Assembly: GCF_052324685.1 (NCBI RefSeq)
Contig: NC_135220.1
Coordinates: 7,139,293-7,203,292, forward strand
Reading direction: 5' to 3'
DNA from: Brachyhypopomus gauderio
Lineage: Eukaryota > Chordata > Actinopteri > Gymnotiformes > Hypopomidae
DNA length: 64,000 bases
In this document: positions 10,436 to 24,400 of the stretch, piece after piece
How the letters are laid out: each line of letters begins with the position of its first letter
Numbering within the stretch: the first letter of the stretch is position 1
Position numbers and translations under genes: made by a program
Notes under the pieces: generated by a model
What the model saw: the letters and a program-made list of their open reading frames with translations, nothing else
What the model was told of the DNA's origin: nothing
Database searches by the model: none

Positions 10436-13400
10436 TGTGTTTGTATTTTTATGTGTGTGTGTGTGTGTTCATGTCTGTGGTGTGTGTGTCTCTGTTGTGT
10501 GTATTTTTATGTGTGTGTGTGAGTGAGTATTTTTATGTATGAGTGTATGTACGTGTTGGGAAGGAGGGATACTAGCATCCACCTCATCATCAGGCTAAAG
10601 GATCAGAAAGTTTTTTTTACAAAATGGCTGCACATTAGGCCTGGTAGACTGGACACAGTAGTCTGGACAAACCTGTCTGGACATACCTGTCTGGACACAG
10701 AAGTCTGGACACACCTGTCTGGACATGGCAGTCAGGCAAGCCGACTCAGAATCTGTGTCTGTGATGCACAAGCGTCCACCTACAGTGAGGGTAAGAAGGC
10801 CTGAGCTCACCCTTTGCACAGAGCTGCTTCGACACGATGAACCAGATCTCCCTGAGAAAGAGGAGGACCTCATGAAATAAGACACGGTGCCAAATTCAAC
10901 TTCCCTGCACAAACACATCAAAAGAGTCACAAAACAGTTCAAAAACTGAAAAGACTTTACAAACAAGGAAAGGGTTACCGATGGCAACAGGCTCTCCTTT
11001 GGCCTTCATTTCCTGCTTTGCTTTTTGCCATTGCAAAAAAAAACTTGCTTTAGTAATAATGCATTTATGCTAATAATGCCTAACAATGCATAAATTACAC
11101 CTTAAATGCTTGCGATTGGACCTGAGAGAATGATGATGAATTGTGCTGAGTGAGTGAATATTTTGGAGGAGACTTAGAAAGACTCATTCCACATTCCTTC
11201 TCCCTTGCACACACCAGGAAGTGAAGTGGCCAACAAAACAAGGAAATGTCACCATATCTTCCTGTGCACGGGGCAGCCACACTGGCTGACTGATGCTCAC
11301 CACAGTCATGAACGAGAGTCCTACAAGTGCTGCAGTGTCATCGCTAAAATTCCAAACCTCTCCTTTACATCATTACCTTTACATCACTGTCTTTAAATTA
11401 CTATTGTTACATCCCTATCTTCACATCACTATCTTTACCTCATTAACTTTACATCACTGTATTTACATTACTTTTGTTACATTACTTTGTTTATATTATT
11501 ATCGTTACATCACTACTTTTACATCACTATCTTTACATTACTTTCTTTATATTTTTATCTTTACATCAGTATACTTGGCGACACAAGGCTGCAGTTGCAA
11601 TTGGACATGAAAGGAATTTGATAGCCTTCAAGTACAAACACGAGCTGGCCTCAAACATGGGCTGGCCTCAAGCAAGAACTAGCGGAAACAGTGAAACACC
11701 AGGGTGAACAAATACCAGTGCGTTCAGACACCAGAGCAAGCTTTATACATAGCCTTGCCACGTGAATCAATTCAGGCGGGAAATACACAGCCTGTGTGGT
11801 AGACGTATGAAAAAACAAAAAATTGATGGGTTTTCTCTATAACTTAATGTGTCTACCTGGAAATAATTTGGTATATATCCTTAATTTTTTAATGTTGAAA
11901 ACTGTAGTCATGAAAGTCTACCAATGAAACTGTAGTCATAGAAGCCAACCAATGAAACTGCAGGTGGAAATAGTGACGTTTCAATGTTGGAACAATAGGG
12001 GTGCAGCAGTCTCCATTGAGTGCAAAACTCTCTCTAGCAAAGCCGTTACAAGTCTTGAAACATTTTTGAATAGCAGACAGCAAAGCACCAGGCAGGGTGA
12101 CAGATGTTTACCACTATAAAATCCATGAACAAACACCCCACGAACAACCAGCCAACAAACAAACACCCCACGAACAAACACCCCATGACCAAACATCCCA
12201 TGTCCTCCACAGTGTTCTTCAAACTTCATTAAGCAAGTGTGTTGCTGCCATTGTGAAGCACACTCTGAATCCATATCCAACATCCCACTCTATCTGGGAG
12301 GAAACACAGCAGACCTCATAGGAGCTTCAGACCTTTACCAGCATGATGCCTTAATGAACCATCTCCTTGTTATCAGTCGAGGGGCTCCAGAAAGGAATTC
12401 TAATGCAATTTTACTATGTTATCAGCTGAAATTTAGCACAACAGATTCATTATTTCAGTATATTCTTAATGTGCCATTATGGCATATTTTGGCCTTGAAA
12501 TCCTAAATGTTACTGATCATAAGTAATTTTATATATTATAGCACAATGGATGTGCCACTGTCACACCCAGCAGCCAATTCCTCAGATTTATTCAAGAAGT
12601 GGGCTGTGCCACCCAACATTAGCCCCGCCTATCACTTGCCAACACATTCACCAAGCGCTGGTGATGCCAACTCGTACCATGCAGTATTTAAGTCTGATTT
12701 CTGTAATCACGCAGATTTCTGTAATTTTATGGTAGCTCATCTGTTCTGTCAGATGTGTATGAAGAATAACACACACATTAATACACAGAACTTTTACAAC
12801 AGCATGTGAGTGAAGCATTAAGTGATGGAGAAACAGAAACAGACGCGTGCATGTTTGAAGCTAAAAGATTTCACTGTGAACTTTTATATCAAAACCATTT
12901 CCAATAGCTGTGTGAAACACGATACTCACCTCAAAATGCATTTCTCAAAAAAAATAACATTTCAGAAAGAATATTTCCAGCTTCTGTGTCTTTGTACAAT
13001 GGAAGCCTCACACCTTGTGTTGAATGGTAAAGATGCAAAAGTGTTTGAGCCTTTTGGCAAAATGCTGTTTCAGGAAACGGGCCTGTATGACTTGATATTG
13101 TCATTCAGTGAGCGAGCTGAATAGCTACTTAGCCAAAGACAACTTCATGTCTACACTCCGAGATGCATGAAGACAACTTCATCTCTAAAAATCTGATGAG
13201 CATAAAGAATTTCATGTCTACACTATGATGAGCACAAAGACTTCATGTCTGTGCTGGAGATAAGGACACTTCATCTGCCAGCTCCAACCCCCACCATGTC
13301 TCCCTCAGCATCACCCCGCCCCCCTCCCTTGTGTCTTTTATGACACTCACAATGTTATTTGCTCTGTGTAATGTAGACTGCTGTATACCCCTTGCCTCAA

Positions 13401-13480
13401 AGAAAGATGGTCCAAGAACCTGAATAAAGCATGGCCTTCCTGACAGATGATGAGGAAGGGCTGTGTCACTCCACCATTGT
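10436..13480. other. No gene recognised; scattered simple repeats
   Basis: About 10,433-10,550 is GT-rich with TTTTATGTGTG repeats. About 10,640-10,735 contains a short CTGGACA(C/T)ACCTGT repeat. About 11,360-11,575 is a degenerate 12-bp array (CATCACTATCTTTA). About 12,125-12,200 has a short repeat of ACAAACACCCCA(C/T)GA. No splice-bounded coding exon is convincing. Confidence 0.5.
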
Positions 13481-13489
13481 CCTCACAGG

Positions 13490-14600
13490 ACTACAACACT
13501 ACACAGAACTACAGCACTACACAGAACTACAGCACTACACAGAACTACAACAATACACAGGACTACAGCACTACACAGAACTACAGCACTACACAGGACT
13601 ACAGCACTACACAGAACTACAGCACTACACAGAACTACAGCACTACACAGAACTACAACAATACACAGGACTACAGCACTACACAGGACTACAACAATAC
13701 ACAGGACTACAGCACTACACAGAACTACAGCACTACACAGAACTACAACAATACACAGGACTACAGCACTACACAGAACTACAACAATACACAGGACTAC
13801 AGCACTACACAGAACTACAGCACTACACAGGACTACAGCACTACACAGAACTACAACAATACACAGGACTACAGCACTACACAGGACTACAGCACTACAC
13901 AGAACTACAGCACTACACAGAACTACAACAATACACAGGACTACAGCACTACACAGAACTACAGCACTACACAGGACTACAGCACTACACAGAACTACAG
14001 CACTACACAGAACTACAGCACTACACAGAACTACAACAATACACAGGACTACAGCACTACACAGAACTACAGCACTACACAGAACTACAACAATACACAG
14101 GACTACAGCACTACACAGAACTACAACAATACACAGGACTACAGCACTACACAGAACTACAGCACTACACAGAACTACAGCACTACACAGGACTACAGCA
14201 CTACACAGGACTACAGCACTACACAGAACTACAACAATACACAGGACTACAACACTACACAGAACTACAACAATACACAGGACTACAGCACTACACAGAA
14301 CTACAACAATACACAGGACTACAGCACTACACAGAACCACAGCACTACACAGAACTACAATACACAGGACTACAGCACTACACAGAACTACAACAATACA
14401 CAGGACTACAGCACTACACAGAACTACAACAATACACAGGACTACAACACCACACAGGACTACAACACTACACAGAACTACAGCACTACGCAGGATTACA
14501 ACACTACACTGAACTACAACACTTCACAGAACTACAACCCTACACAGGGCAACAACACTACATAGGACTACAACACTACACAGGGCTACAACACTAAACT
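13490..14600. repeat. 1.1-kb array of an 18-bp minisatellite, open in several frames
   Basis: About 60 tandem copies of CTACAGCACTACACAGAA and its variants (CTACAACAATACACAGGA and others). Because 18 is a multiple of three and the unit lacks stop codons in most frames, three forward frames and one reverse frame stay open for 285-388 codons (for example Leu-Gln-His-Tyr-Thr-Glu repeated). I do not call it coding. Confidence 0.95.
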
Positions 14601-14815
14601 GGAACATCTATTAGAGGCTCCATAAGTCAAAACTTGTACATGTGGGCATAACGGTCATTGAATTCACAGTATATTACACAGTATATTACACTTCACAGAA
14701 CTACAACCCTACACAGGGCTACAACACTAAACTGGAACATCTTTTAAAGGCTCCATAAGTCAAAACTTGTACATGTGGGTATAACGATCATTGAATTCAC
14801 GGTATATTACACTGC
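14520..14815. repeat. Direct duplication next to the 18-bp array
   Basis: The end of the array plus about 90 bp of unique sequence (CTAAACTGGAACATCT...CATTGAATTCAC) occurs twice, at about 14,525-14,665 and about 14,695-14,805, with few differences. It records a recent duplication across the array boundary. Confidence 0.8.
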
Positions 14816-14929
14816 AAAGTCACCTTGTTTGTGAGCTGAGGGCATGAGATGTAAGGACAGGTTTTGCCAGTTTACAGCTGATAGCACGTTTAAGCAGTCA
14901 GACCAGGTCAGGTCACACACACTATATAT

Positions 14930-14964
14930 GCTGTGTGTGTGTGTGTGTGTGTATGTGTGTACAT

Positions 14965-15039
<75 letters not shown>

Positions 15040-15055
15040 TGTATAGTTTACACTC

Positions 15056-15111
<56 letters not shown>
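14930..15111. repeat. Compound microsatellite (GT)n-(GATA)n-(TAA)n
   Basis: GT repeats at about 14,930-14,960, GATA/ATAG repeats at 14,964-15,038 and TAA repeats at 15,055-15,111, nearly uninterrupted. Confidence 0.95.
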
Positions 15112-15112
<1 letters not shown>

Positions 15113-18025
15113 TACAGCCATTTATATCAATGACGACAGATAATTATGAATAAAGCCCGGTCACAAATTTGGAAGACGGTCAGGACCACTAATATCATAC
15201 ATTATTTACTTCCAGAGGTTTGAACTGTTTGATTGACTTTAGATGAAGTAACCATGCAGTGGCGAAGCAGCAAGGATAACCTCAGATGTTCTAACCAACC
15301 TACAGAACTTTTTTATGTCTAGGCACCGTATGCAAACGCGGGTCCGCTTAAAATGGAATTTGCTTGCTTTTAAATAAGCGCATCCTTACATTGCGTAAAG
15401 GCTGTTAATAGAGACTGTGTGTTTTGGTGTCTGGAAATCCCCAGACGGCGAATGCAATCCACATTAATCGAATGCTTTCAGTTCTGCGATTGTGGTATTA
15501 TAGCATTTTGGCCTAACACATATGTGCTGTAAGGCTATAGCGGACTGAACTCTGAAATCCCACGAAGAGGACAGTCACGAGGAGTATGTCCTGAGGTCCG
15601 TATTAAGATAGGTAGCCTGAACAGGACAGTCACGAGGAGTATGTCCTGGGGTCCGTATTAAGATAGATAGCCTGCACACGACGATAACTGGTTACAGTCG
15701 GAAGCAGTCCCTGTGCTTTGTTCTTTGGATGCAATGTAGCTAATACAGTTACAAGTTTTCTATTGGATTTGGAAAATGTCCAGTCAGAATCATATGTCTT
15801 TATGAGAAAACATTTATACAAAAAAAGAACGTTATTATAGGCTACATAGCCTATCGTTTGATAAAATTACCTAATTCAGAGGATAGGCTAATATTTAATT
15901 AGAAGCGATACAATTATAATCGTCTTCCTTTCGGCAAAGAATGCAAATGCGTGAAAAAAAATTAAACTTATTCTAGATTAGAACTATTTTCGTGTAAAAA
16001 CTGCTAACATTGAACAAACCAGAAATCCCTAAAATATATGATCTATATTAATATAATGTGTATAAATATCACCTGTATTATCAATATAGTATTTATTAAT
16101 GCAATCCATATTATTCATATAATCTATATGAATATAATCCCTGCGCCACCCGCCGCCCCCGCCCACATCACTGTTCTTCCCACGCACGCGAGTTGTAAAC
16201 AATGATCCGGTTGCCTTGTCTCTAAAAATATTAAGCACGAATGTGTTCAGATGTATTATTCCACAAAACATATAATGAACATATTCATACATCAAACAGC
16301 AAATGTTAAGGGGCTGCTTATTTCAAGCAAAATGTATTTTCGCGATCGTTTTCATAGAAACGCCCCTTAATGGTTTTAAAATGGCAGCGCATGAAGCCCT
16401 TTTACCTCTTATCACTTCGAAAATCTTGCTTTGTAGCCTCTATTCAGTAAATAACGAAAACCAAATTAAAACAACTAATATTGAAACATTGGTTTTAAAA
16501 TCTGAAAAGGCTGGTTTAGTCACAGTCCGTTTTAATGGGGATCTTATGTATAAACACGATACTTCCTTAAACCCAACTTTTATGTTGGTAGGATATGCGC
16601 CCATATCAGACGCGTATTTGAAACACCAGTAAACACTTTAACGCGTAGACTAAACCCAGGTATTCCGTTGTCGTTCTCGTGTTGATCTGGCCTCCTAAGC
16701 TGGAAAAAACAGTCCTGGAGTCTGCAACCCACCCACAATTATACCCGAGAATGAAGTCCCGACAAAACCAGAACCAGTTTACATGTTTACGTCCTTCGTT
16801 ATCCCAGAACCTTTCCTGGTGTCCCAATATCCCGCTTCTATACAGCAGCAACACAAACGTCTTAAAATAGAATCACTTGTCGCATGCATATAGAAAATCA
16901 AAACGCAAATAGATACACATACCCATCCATTGCACAGAAGAGACAGTGGCGATGTAAAATGACAGTGTAAGGGGGAAATGCAAAAAGGGTTTGGGTGCTG
17001 TTCCTACAACAAGGCTCGAGTCCCCAGCACAGTTTCACTCCTAAGCACAAAGGCACACTTCCTGCTACTGACGTGAACACAGAAAACACAGGCATGTACA
17101 GACGCCTCTTTACAAAATGGCCTCCCTTTCAACCAGACACACCTTTTAAGAATTACAAAACGCATATAATAGGACGATGGAGTAATTTGTTCGAGCAGTC
17201 CACGATATAGAGAAAGTAAAATAAAAGCAAAGTAGAAGCACCCGTGACCATTTCTGTGATCCGTTAATCAATAAGGGGTTTGGCATCGTGATGAATAGCA
17301 CGAGCGCGTGGGTATATGGAAGTCGAGGACAACGTTGGTCCGAACATGCATTAATGCATTACTCAGTGAACCCGCTGAAAAGTGCTTAGAAGTATGACAC
17401 AAAGCAACGTTTGAACATATGTGGTAATACCACGTTCAAGCCAGGGCAACGAACAGCTTGTAAGCTAATTATAACAATGTTACGTGAAGGAGACGAGTGA
17501 CAAACCTAATACCTCGAATTTGATTCGACTAACGGGCCGGATTTTCATCCGCGTGAATTTGCAGGGGATATTTAAGTAATTTACAGTATTCTTGCATTGG
17601 CAGAAGATTCGACAAATCACAGGTTCTGAAACATGTGTATACTTGTTGCACCAGTTAGACTAGATTTACAGCAGTCCTGTGCGCACAAGCAATGTGTGTG
17701 TCCACAAAAATGCCATATTTTATTGTAGAATTCTGCACAATAGTAGAATAACAGAACTATTGTGGAAGTATTATTAGTAGCTAAATGTTAAAATACATTT
17801 AAAGTGTCTCTATACAGAACGACCGGTCGTTGCGATCCGACAATGATTTTGAAGCCCCAATTAACACAATTGTGTATGTGTGTATGTGCGTGCATGCGTG
17901 CGTGCGTGCGTGTGTGTGTGACCACTCCGGATAGCACTTGTCTATTTGCACTTCTGTAGTTTAGTAGCATTGTGGGTCAAGGGTATCTCAAATTCTGATC
18001 ATTCTTTGAACAGATGACAAAGCAC

Positions 18026-18064
<39 letters not shown>

Positions 18065-18485
18065 ACAAACAGAAGAAAAAGTATATACATAATTTTTATA
18101 TAGGCCTATTATATAAAATATTTACTTTTTATTCTGTTTAACAGACGAATAAAACACGACCCAGTAGAGGGCACACGAGAGTTACTAAACTGTAGCAAAT
18201 TGGTTTTGTACCATGTTTAAAGCTGTAAACGTATTTGTGAGTGAATTTTATCACGAACATTAGTTTCATTTTATATAAACTAAGCAATATGAGTTTCTGC
18301 TAGAATGCGTTTTAAACTACCAAAGAAGTAGCAGACCGGAAATGCACCGACTGTGTACACGAAGGCGTCTTTCACTAGGTTAAAGGGCATATCCAGACTA
18401 GGTGGAGGAGCCCAGGGTCAGAGTGCTGCTGCAGCTGTAGGTCACTTCACATCTCAGTGTGCATGAAGAGCAGCTACAGTGCACC
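15112..18485. other. Upstream flank of hsdl2, no gene recognised
   Basis: About 15,555-15,675 contains two tandem copies of a segment of about 62 bp (AGGACAGTCACGAGGAGTAT...). GT/GC-rich microsatellites lie at 17,873-17,920 and 18,028-18,062. About 17,940-18,030 resembles sequence at 54,845-54,950, part of a LINE/SINE 3' end. The promoter and 5'UTR of hsdl2 must lie in its last few hundred bases, but I see no diagnostic core element. In human, PTBP3 is the divergent neighbour; I found no ptbp3 coding exon here. Confidence 0.5.
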
Positions 18486-21400
18486 ATGCTTCAGAACACA
18501 GGGTGAGCTGCTGTAACAGCGCGTCTACATAACGTTAGCTAACCACATATCTGTGAATTCATGGATACAAATGATTTGTTTAGCTACGTCGCTAACGAAT
18601 GTAAGAACGTGTAGTAGTTAACTACTACGACATAGTAAAACATAGTAAATGACGTGTTCTTACATGCACTATCGGACGTAGCTTCCTATCATGTCAAACT
18701 TGCATGCATACAGTTTTGCAATATATGCGATCTTGAAAGAGTTAGGCTAGTTAGCTAGCGATAATGTAGCGGTAGTTGTAGTTAAGTTAGTTATGTGTAG
18801 GTGCACTGCAGTTAGAACTATTGTAATGCTAACGCTATATCCGGTGATATAATATGAATTAATTTATGCTTTAAAGCTTTTGTTTGTCTCAGTTCTTTCC
18901 CATATTTTGCATAGAACATGGCAGTGTTGCGTGCCTTTAGCCACTCGTGTCCCTACAGAAAGCTGTCCGGATGCACCGTGTTCATAACGGGCGCTAGTCG
19001 GGGCATCGGCAAGGCCATCGCGCTGAAGGCCGCCCGGGACGGAGCCAACGTCGTGGTAGCGGCCAAAACCGCCGACGCGCACCCTAAACTACCGGGCACC
19101 ATCTACACAGCCGCAGAAGAAAGTAAGTTTGGCAAGAATTGCCTGTGAACTTCACACTTGCTGATTAAATCGGGTGTTTACTTTGTTCTGAGATGTTTGT
19201 GGCAGTAAAAGACCTAGTCTCTGTTTGAAATGACCAGTGACGGCTTAGTTACCTTGAAAAGGTAATCCGATTACTGATTACTCCTTTAAAAAGTAACTTA
19301 GTTACGTTATATATTACTTGATTTTTAAAGTAACTACGTTAAATTTCAAGTTACTTTAGTAATTACATTCAGCAGCAAAATGAGTTTTTCCAATACTCAC
19401 TTTATTGGAAGTGCATTTTTAACAACAATGTATCTCCTGACATCACGTTTGTGTTGCTGCGCGGTATTATTTGTAGATATATTTGTAAACGTAATACAAG
19501 CAAACTATTCAGTCAGACAGCTATTTGTTGTGAAACGAAATACCATTATAATTTCAAGCATTTTTAGTAGGCTACGTTAACCAAAATTCCAGCACTTTTC
19601 AAACCTGGAACACCTTCCCCTGTTTTTGGTGAAAAATCTGAAAAAATAAAATACATTGGGTTCAGATATACAGTCCCTGACAAGTTCTGTCGCTTATCCA
19701 TGTTGTGGAAACAAAAGCTTATAACCTGACTTTAAATTCAAATTAATCGATTGGTTTTAGAAATGACTCGTATGAAAGCTGAAACCCTCCCAAATGAGAT
19801 TTAATTTACGAAAATAAATTTGATTTACTGCAGAAATATTGATCATTTAATGAACACAGAAAGGTCAGATTTTGGCAAGACAAAAGTTTTGTTGCCCACA
19901 GAAATTAAGGTGAAAATCAAACAAATAATTCACTTCATATACAAATATATGCTTCATAACACTGGTGAATGACATTGTGGTGCTATTAGAGCCATATTTA
20001 ATATTTTGTGTGACTTCCACGAGCTTGAAGGACTGCATTCATGCGGTTCGACAATGATTCATACAATTTATTGATGAAGTCATCAGGAATAGCAAAGAAT
20101 GCAGTCTTACATGCCTCCTTTTGATGAGTTCATCAAAATTCTTTGGTTTTGTCTTCCAAGCTTCCTCTTTCATCCTACCAAACATGCTCAATGATGTTCA
20201 TGTCTGGTGACTGGGCTGGCCAGTCCTGGAGCACCTTGATCATCTTCGCTTTGAGGAACTTTGATGTAGAGATGGATGTATGAGATGGTGCACCATCCTG
20301 CTGCAAAATTTGACCCCTTTTATGATTGGGAATGTAAGATGTAGCTAATATTTCTTGATATTCTAGGCTATTGATATTGCCTTCCACCTTGCAAATGTTT
20401 CGTACACCCCCATACTGAATGTAACCCCAGACCATGATCTTCCCACCACCAAACTTGACTGTTTTCTGGGTGAATCTTGGATCCATACGGGCTCCAGTAG
20501 GTATAACCCTTTAGCAGGCTGTGGGCCTTGGCAAATGCCACACATTTTTTTACCTGCCTTTTGTTTATTGCTGGCTTCTGGGCACTGATTCGACCATGGA
20601 GGCCATTTCGACAGCGAATCCTACAAACTGTTCTAGTTGACACATGGACTTGAGGTGACCAGGCCTGGTGGAGCTCTGCTGCAGTGGAAGAGAGACTGGC
20701 TTTGGATTTTCTAACCAACAAACGTTCCTCTCGAGCAGTTGTCTTGTGAAGTCTGCCGGACCTGGGATTGTCAAAAACATCTCCAGTCTCTTCAAATCTT
20801 TTTTTTTTTATTCTTTGTACTTGACGCTGAGACACATTAAAGGTGCCAGCCACCTCTGCAGTGGATTTGGTCTTCAGCGTCTTGATAATCAAGGCTTTGG
20901 TCGCAGGATGGATTTTGGCATGTTGTCAGAGGTCAAGTTGCAGTGCAAGTGAAGGTCTGGGGTGCTGGAGTTCTTTTTATACACACCCACTAATTAACCA
21001 ATCAATTAGTGAGCACAGGTGAGGCTGTAAACTAGGATTGGGTGCATTATATGACAAGGCGACAACTTTTGTCTTGCAAAAATCTGACCTTTCTGTTTTC
21101 ATTAAATGATCAATATTTCTGCAGTAAAGCAAATATATTTTCGCAAATTAGATCTCATTTGGGAGGGTTTCTGCTTTCATATGAGTCATTTCTAAAACCA
21201 ATCGATGAATTTAAAGTCAGGTTATAAGCTTTTGTTTCCACAACATGGATAAGCGACAGAACTTATGTCAGGGACTGTAGACTCAAATATAAGCTATTAT
21301 TGTAGTATCTAAGGCAGGGGTGCCCAATACGTTGATTGCGATCTACTGGTCGATTGCGATCTACTGGTCGATCGTGAATGTGTGGGTAGATTGCGTGACA

Positions 21401-24400
21401 TTAAAAAGTAGGGGATGAATGACAGGCTTTCATCCATCTGCACTGAACGTTGTCTTTTGATTGACATACAGGGTAGCTAATTGGACATCTGAACTTTTGA
21501 CACCCTACGCATGCGTGTTAAACCGTGCAAACCTGTTAGCTTGCAGCGTAGCTAGCCTCCAATTTATTTAAACTAAATACAACAAAGGGTATAAAAATGA
21601 GTGCCGTAGCAGGTCCGCGTAAAGCCTAAAACCACTTCATACAGAATGGGAGGAGGATTTGTTTTTCACCATGTCATATTCACTATATTTCACCATGTCA
21701 TATTCACTATGTCATAAGTGCGTTTGCCTCATCTGTCAGTGTGCTGTTGCTATTCCCAAGAAGGGAAATGTGGAGCGGCATTTGGGTCGGAACCCAGACT
21801 GAAAAGCTTCGAAGAGATTATTGGTTTCCAGATACTCTTGCAATTGGCAGGCCACAGTTCTTTCAAGAGCCTTAGACAGGAAGGGTAGATTAGAGATGGG
21901 GCGATAATTGTTGAGGTCTGAAGGGTCAAGACCAGGTTTCTTAAGTATGGGTGTGACAGCAGCTCTTTTGTAGATAGAAGGGACCTCTCTGAGTAGGAGT
22001 GATTGATTAATGAGAATGGTGAGATGGGGAAGCAGTGTGGGTAGACAGGTTTTAGTTAAGTTAGTACAGGGATGTCAAAGTCAAATACACAGAGGGCCAA
22101 AAAACCAAATTTGCTACAAGCCGAGGGCCGGACTGGTTCAATGTTTATTAAAACATATTGGAATGATTGCACATAGCTTGAACCAAGACGTAACACTTTG
22201 TGCTATTATTATTTAATGCTTAAATGAATAAAGCAATATTTTCTTATGGATCTGTTAGTAATTTCAAGTGAAAACATTTTTCAACAGGCAAACAGATAAT
22301 AACAAACTTCCTTCAAAAGAAAAATCACATGTCCTGTACATTAAATGAATAAAGCAATATTTTGTTATGGCTCTGTCAGTAACTTCAAGGGAAAACATTT
22401 TCAACAAGCAAACGGCAAAAAATTTAATATATTCTTTTTATAATTAATTTTTTAATTAATTCTTTTTTTTTCTTAACAGATTATATTCTTTCATTACAGC
22501 CAAACACACAGGTTTACCTTTTACCTCCGTGAACATGTACTCTGCCTCCCACCTGGCTTGAAACCCCCTGTTCTCAGTGTCCACCTTACGTTTAGCCATT
22601 TTTGAGGAGGGGGATACCTGAACATTGATATCTGCTCTGACTGCTGATGTAGCCGCTTGTGCGCACAGTGACTTCGCGGGCTATCGTTGCATTGTGGGGA
22701 ATGTAGTATTTGTGCGTGCAAAACACCAGCGGTCGGCTGTGGCCTGCGGGCCGGTTCCAATAGTAATTAAATATCATCCAGGGGGCCATAGATAATCAAT
22801 TCGTGGGCCGGATCTGCCCCGCGGGCCTTGACTTTGACATATGTGAGTTAGTAGGAAGAGGATCCAGGGGAGAAGTTGTAACTCATGATAAGGCAGTCAT
22901 GGCCTGGCGGTAGGGAACTGGTCTTGTGACCAGAGGGTCGTGGGTTCGATTCCCAGACCTGCGGCCATGACTGAGGTGCCCCTGAGCAAGGCCCTTAACC
23001 CCAACTGCTCACTTGTATAAAAAATTAGATAAAAATGTAAGTCGCTCTGGATAAGCACTGCAAAGAGTGGGAGAGGGTACAAGGGTGTTGTCCGGGGTTT
23101 TAAAGAGCTTTGTAACTGTTGAAGAGAGATGCCGTTGGTATAGACTATGCTGATTATTGATGAGATCAGAGAGGTAGGTTGTTTTAGCAATATGAAGAGC
23201 ATCTCTATACACCAACAAATGCTGCTTGTAGGCATCACCGTGTACAGTAAGCTTTGATTTTTTTGTAGCGTCTTTGTAGTTGACAACCAACTTGCTTCAT
23301 GGCACGCAGGTCCGCAGTGAACCAGGGAGAGGAAGTAGAAAAGGTAACAGTTTTAGTTTTCTGGGGGGCTAGTGTATTAAGAGCTGCAGAAAGAGCAGCA
23401 TTTAACATTAATGCATGTGTTTCAGGAGAGGGGGGAGCTGTAGCAACAGGAAAGGTGGAAGAAACAGATTGGTTAAGAAGAAGAGGATCAATAGACTGAG
23501 TTTTACGGAAAGAGATACGTTTTTTGATGGAGCGATGGGGAAAGGCCAGTGGAGCGGTAAACAGGATAAGTTTATGGTCCGAAAGTGGAAATAACAGAGA
23601 GTGACGATTGAGGACAGGCAATGAATTGGAACAAACTAGGTCGAGGGTGTGACCTTTGTCATGAGTAGGAAAATTAACATGTTGTTTAAACTGGAAGCCC
23701 TTGAGAACAGACAGAAAATCGGAAGCAATTTTGCAATCTTGGGTATTAACATGGATATTAAAGTCGCCGACCAGCAACAAGCGGTGAGAGACTGTGCAGG
23801 CCAAAGTGAGTAGTTCAGACAGTTCAAGAAGGAATGTTGGATTCAGTTTGGGTGGACGATACAGCAAGATCATAGTGACCGAGCCTGGTAATTTAACAGC
23901 AACATGTTCAAAAGAAGTAGCAGATGTAAGGCTCACTTCAGTAATATTACAATTGCTATTAAAGATCACCGCTAGACCACCTCCTCTACCAGAGGAACGA
24001 GGTTTACAAATGTATTCAAAGTTTGGGGGGGTGGCCTGATTCAAAGCATAAAAATCACCAGCTTGTTGCCAGGTTCGGTTATAAAAAGCATGTCAATACA
24101 ACTGTCCAGTATAAACTCGTGGAGTAGCATTCCCTTGTTAGACAGTAAGAGAACATTAAGTAGTGCCAAAACAGCACCGGAGTTGGTAGAAGGGAAAGAG
24201 CGCAAGTTGCATAGATTGGCTGAACAAGACACAGTTTGTTGTACTGGGCGAATGGTAGTCCAGAATGAGCAAATATTAGTTCCAGCAGAGTAGTGAACAG
24301 TTCTGTTATGATGCTGTCTTGAGCCCCGATGGACATATCGACGGTGAGATAGTATGCCAGCTTTACTGGCAGACCCAGCAGCGGTTTGACCTCTACCAGT

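Larger units (their letters stand above)
21806..24345 (-). mobile_element. L2/CR1-like non-LTR retrotransposon, internally damaged
   Basis: Read on the minus strand, 24,044 to 23,235 encodes an apurinic endonuclease domain: SSGRGGGLAVIF, ILLYRPPKLNP, LLLVGDFNIHVN, HDKGHTLDLVCSN and PLSDHKLILF are the typical motifs. The frame continues after a shift to about 23,009. Further on (about 22,066 to 21,815) the start of a reverse transcriptase can be read (KKPGLDPSDLNNYRPISNLP). The RT catalytic core is absent. A hAT element and a SINE interrupt it. Confidence 0.88.

Noticed and set aside
10595-10987. 130-codon minus-strand frame
   Set aside because: Partly covers a short CTGGACA repeat and shows no recognisable domain.
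13431-14597. 388-codon forward frame (LQHYTE repeats) and the 372-, 349- and 285-codon frames over it
   Set aside because: All are readings of one 18-bp tandem repeat; several frames are open at once, so openness is no evidence for coding.
14807-15121. Minus-strand frame with poly-Tyr and Ser-Ile-Tyr-Leu repeats
   Set aside because: Translation of TAA and GATA microsatellites.
16303-16632. 109-codon forward frame upstream of hsdl2
   Set aside because: No family resemblance, no splice or promoter context, and composition like the surrounding AT-rich sequence.
1-18485. ptbp3 exons expected upstream of hsdl2 from the human gene order
   Set aside because: I looked for the RRM1 start and flanking PTBP motifs on the minus strand and found none; the gene may lie outside the window.
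22900-22970. tRNA gene suggested by the B-box GGTTCGATTCC
   Set aside because: The same sequence recurs at 33,470-33,530 with a shared non-tRNA body and LINE-like tail; it is a SINE head.
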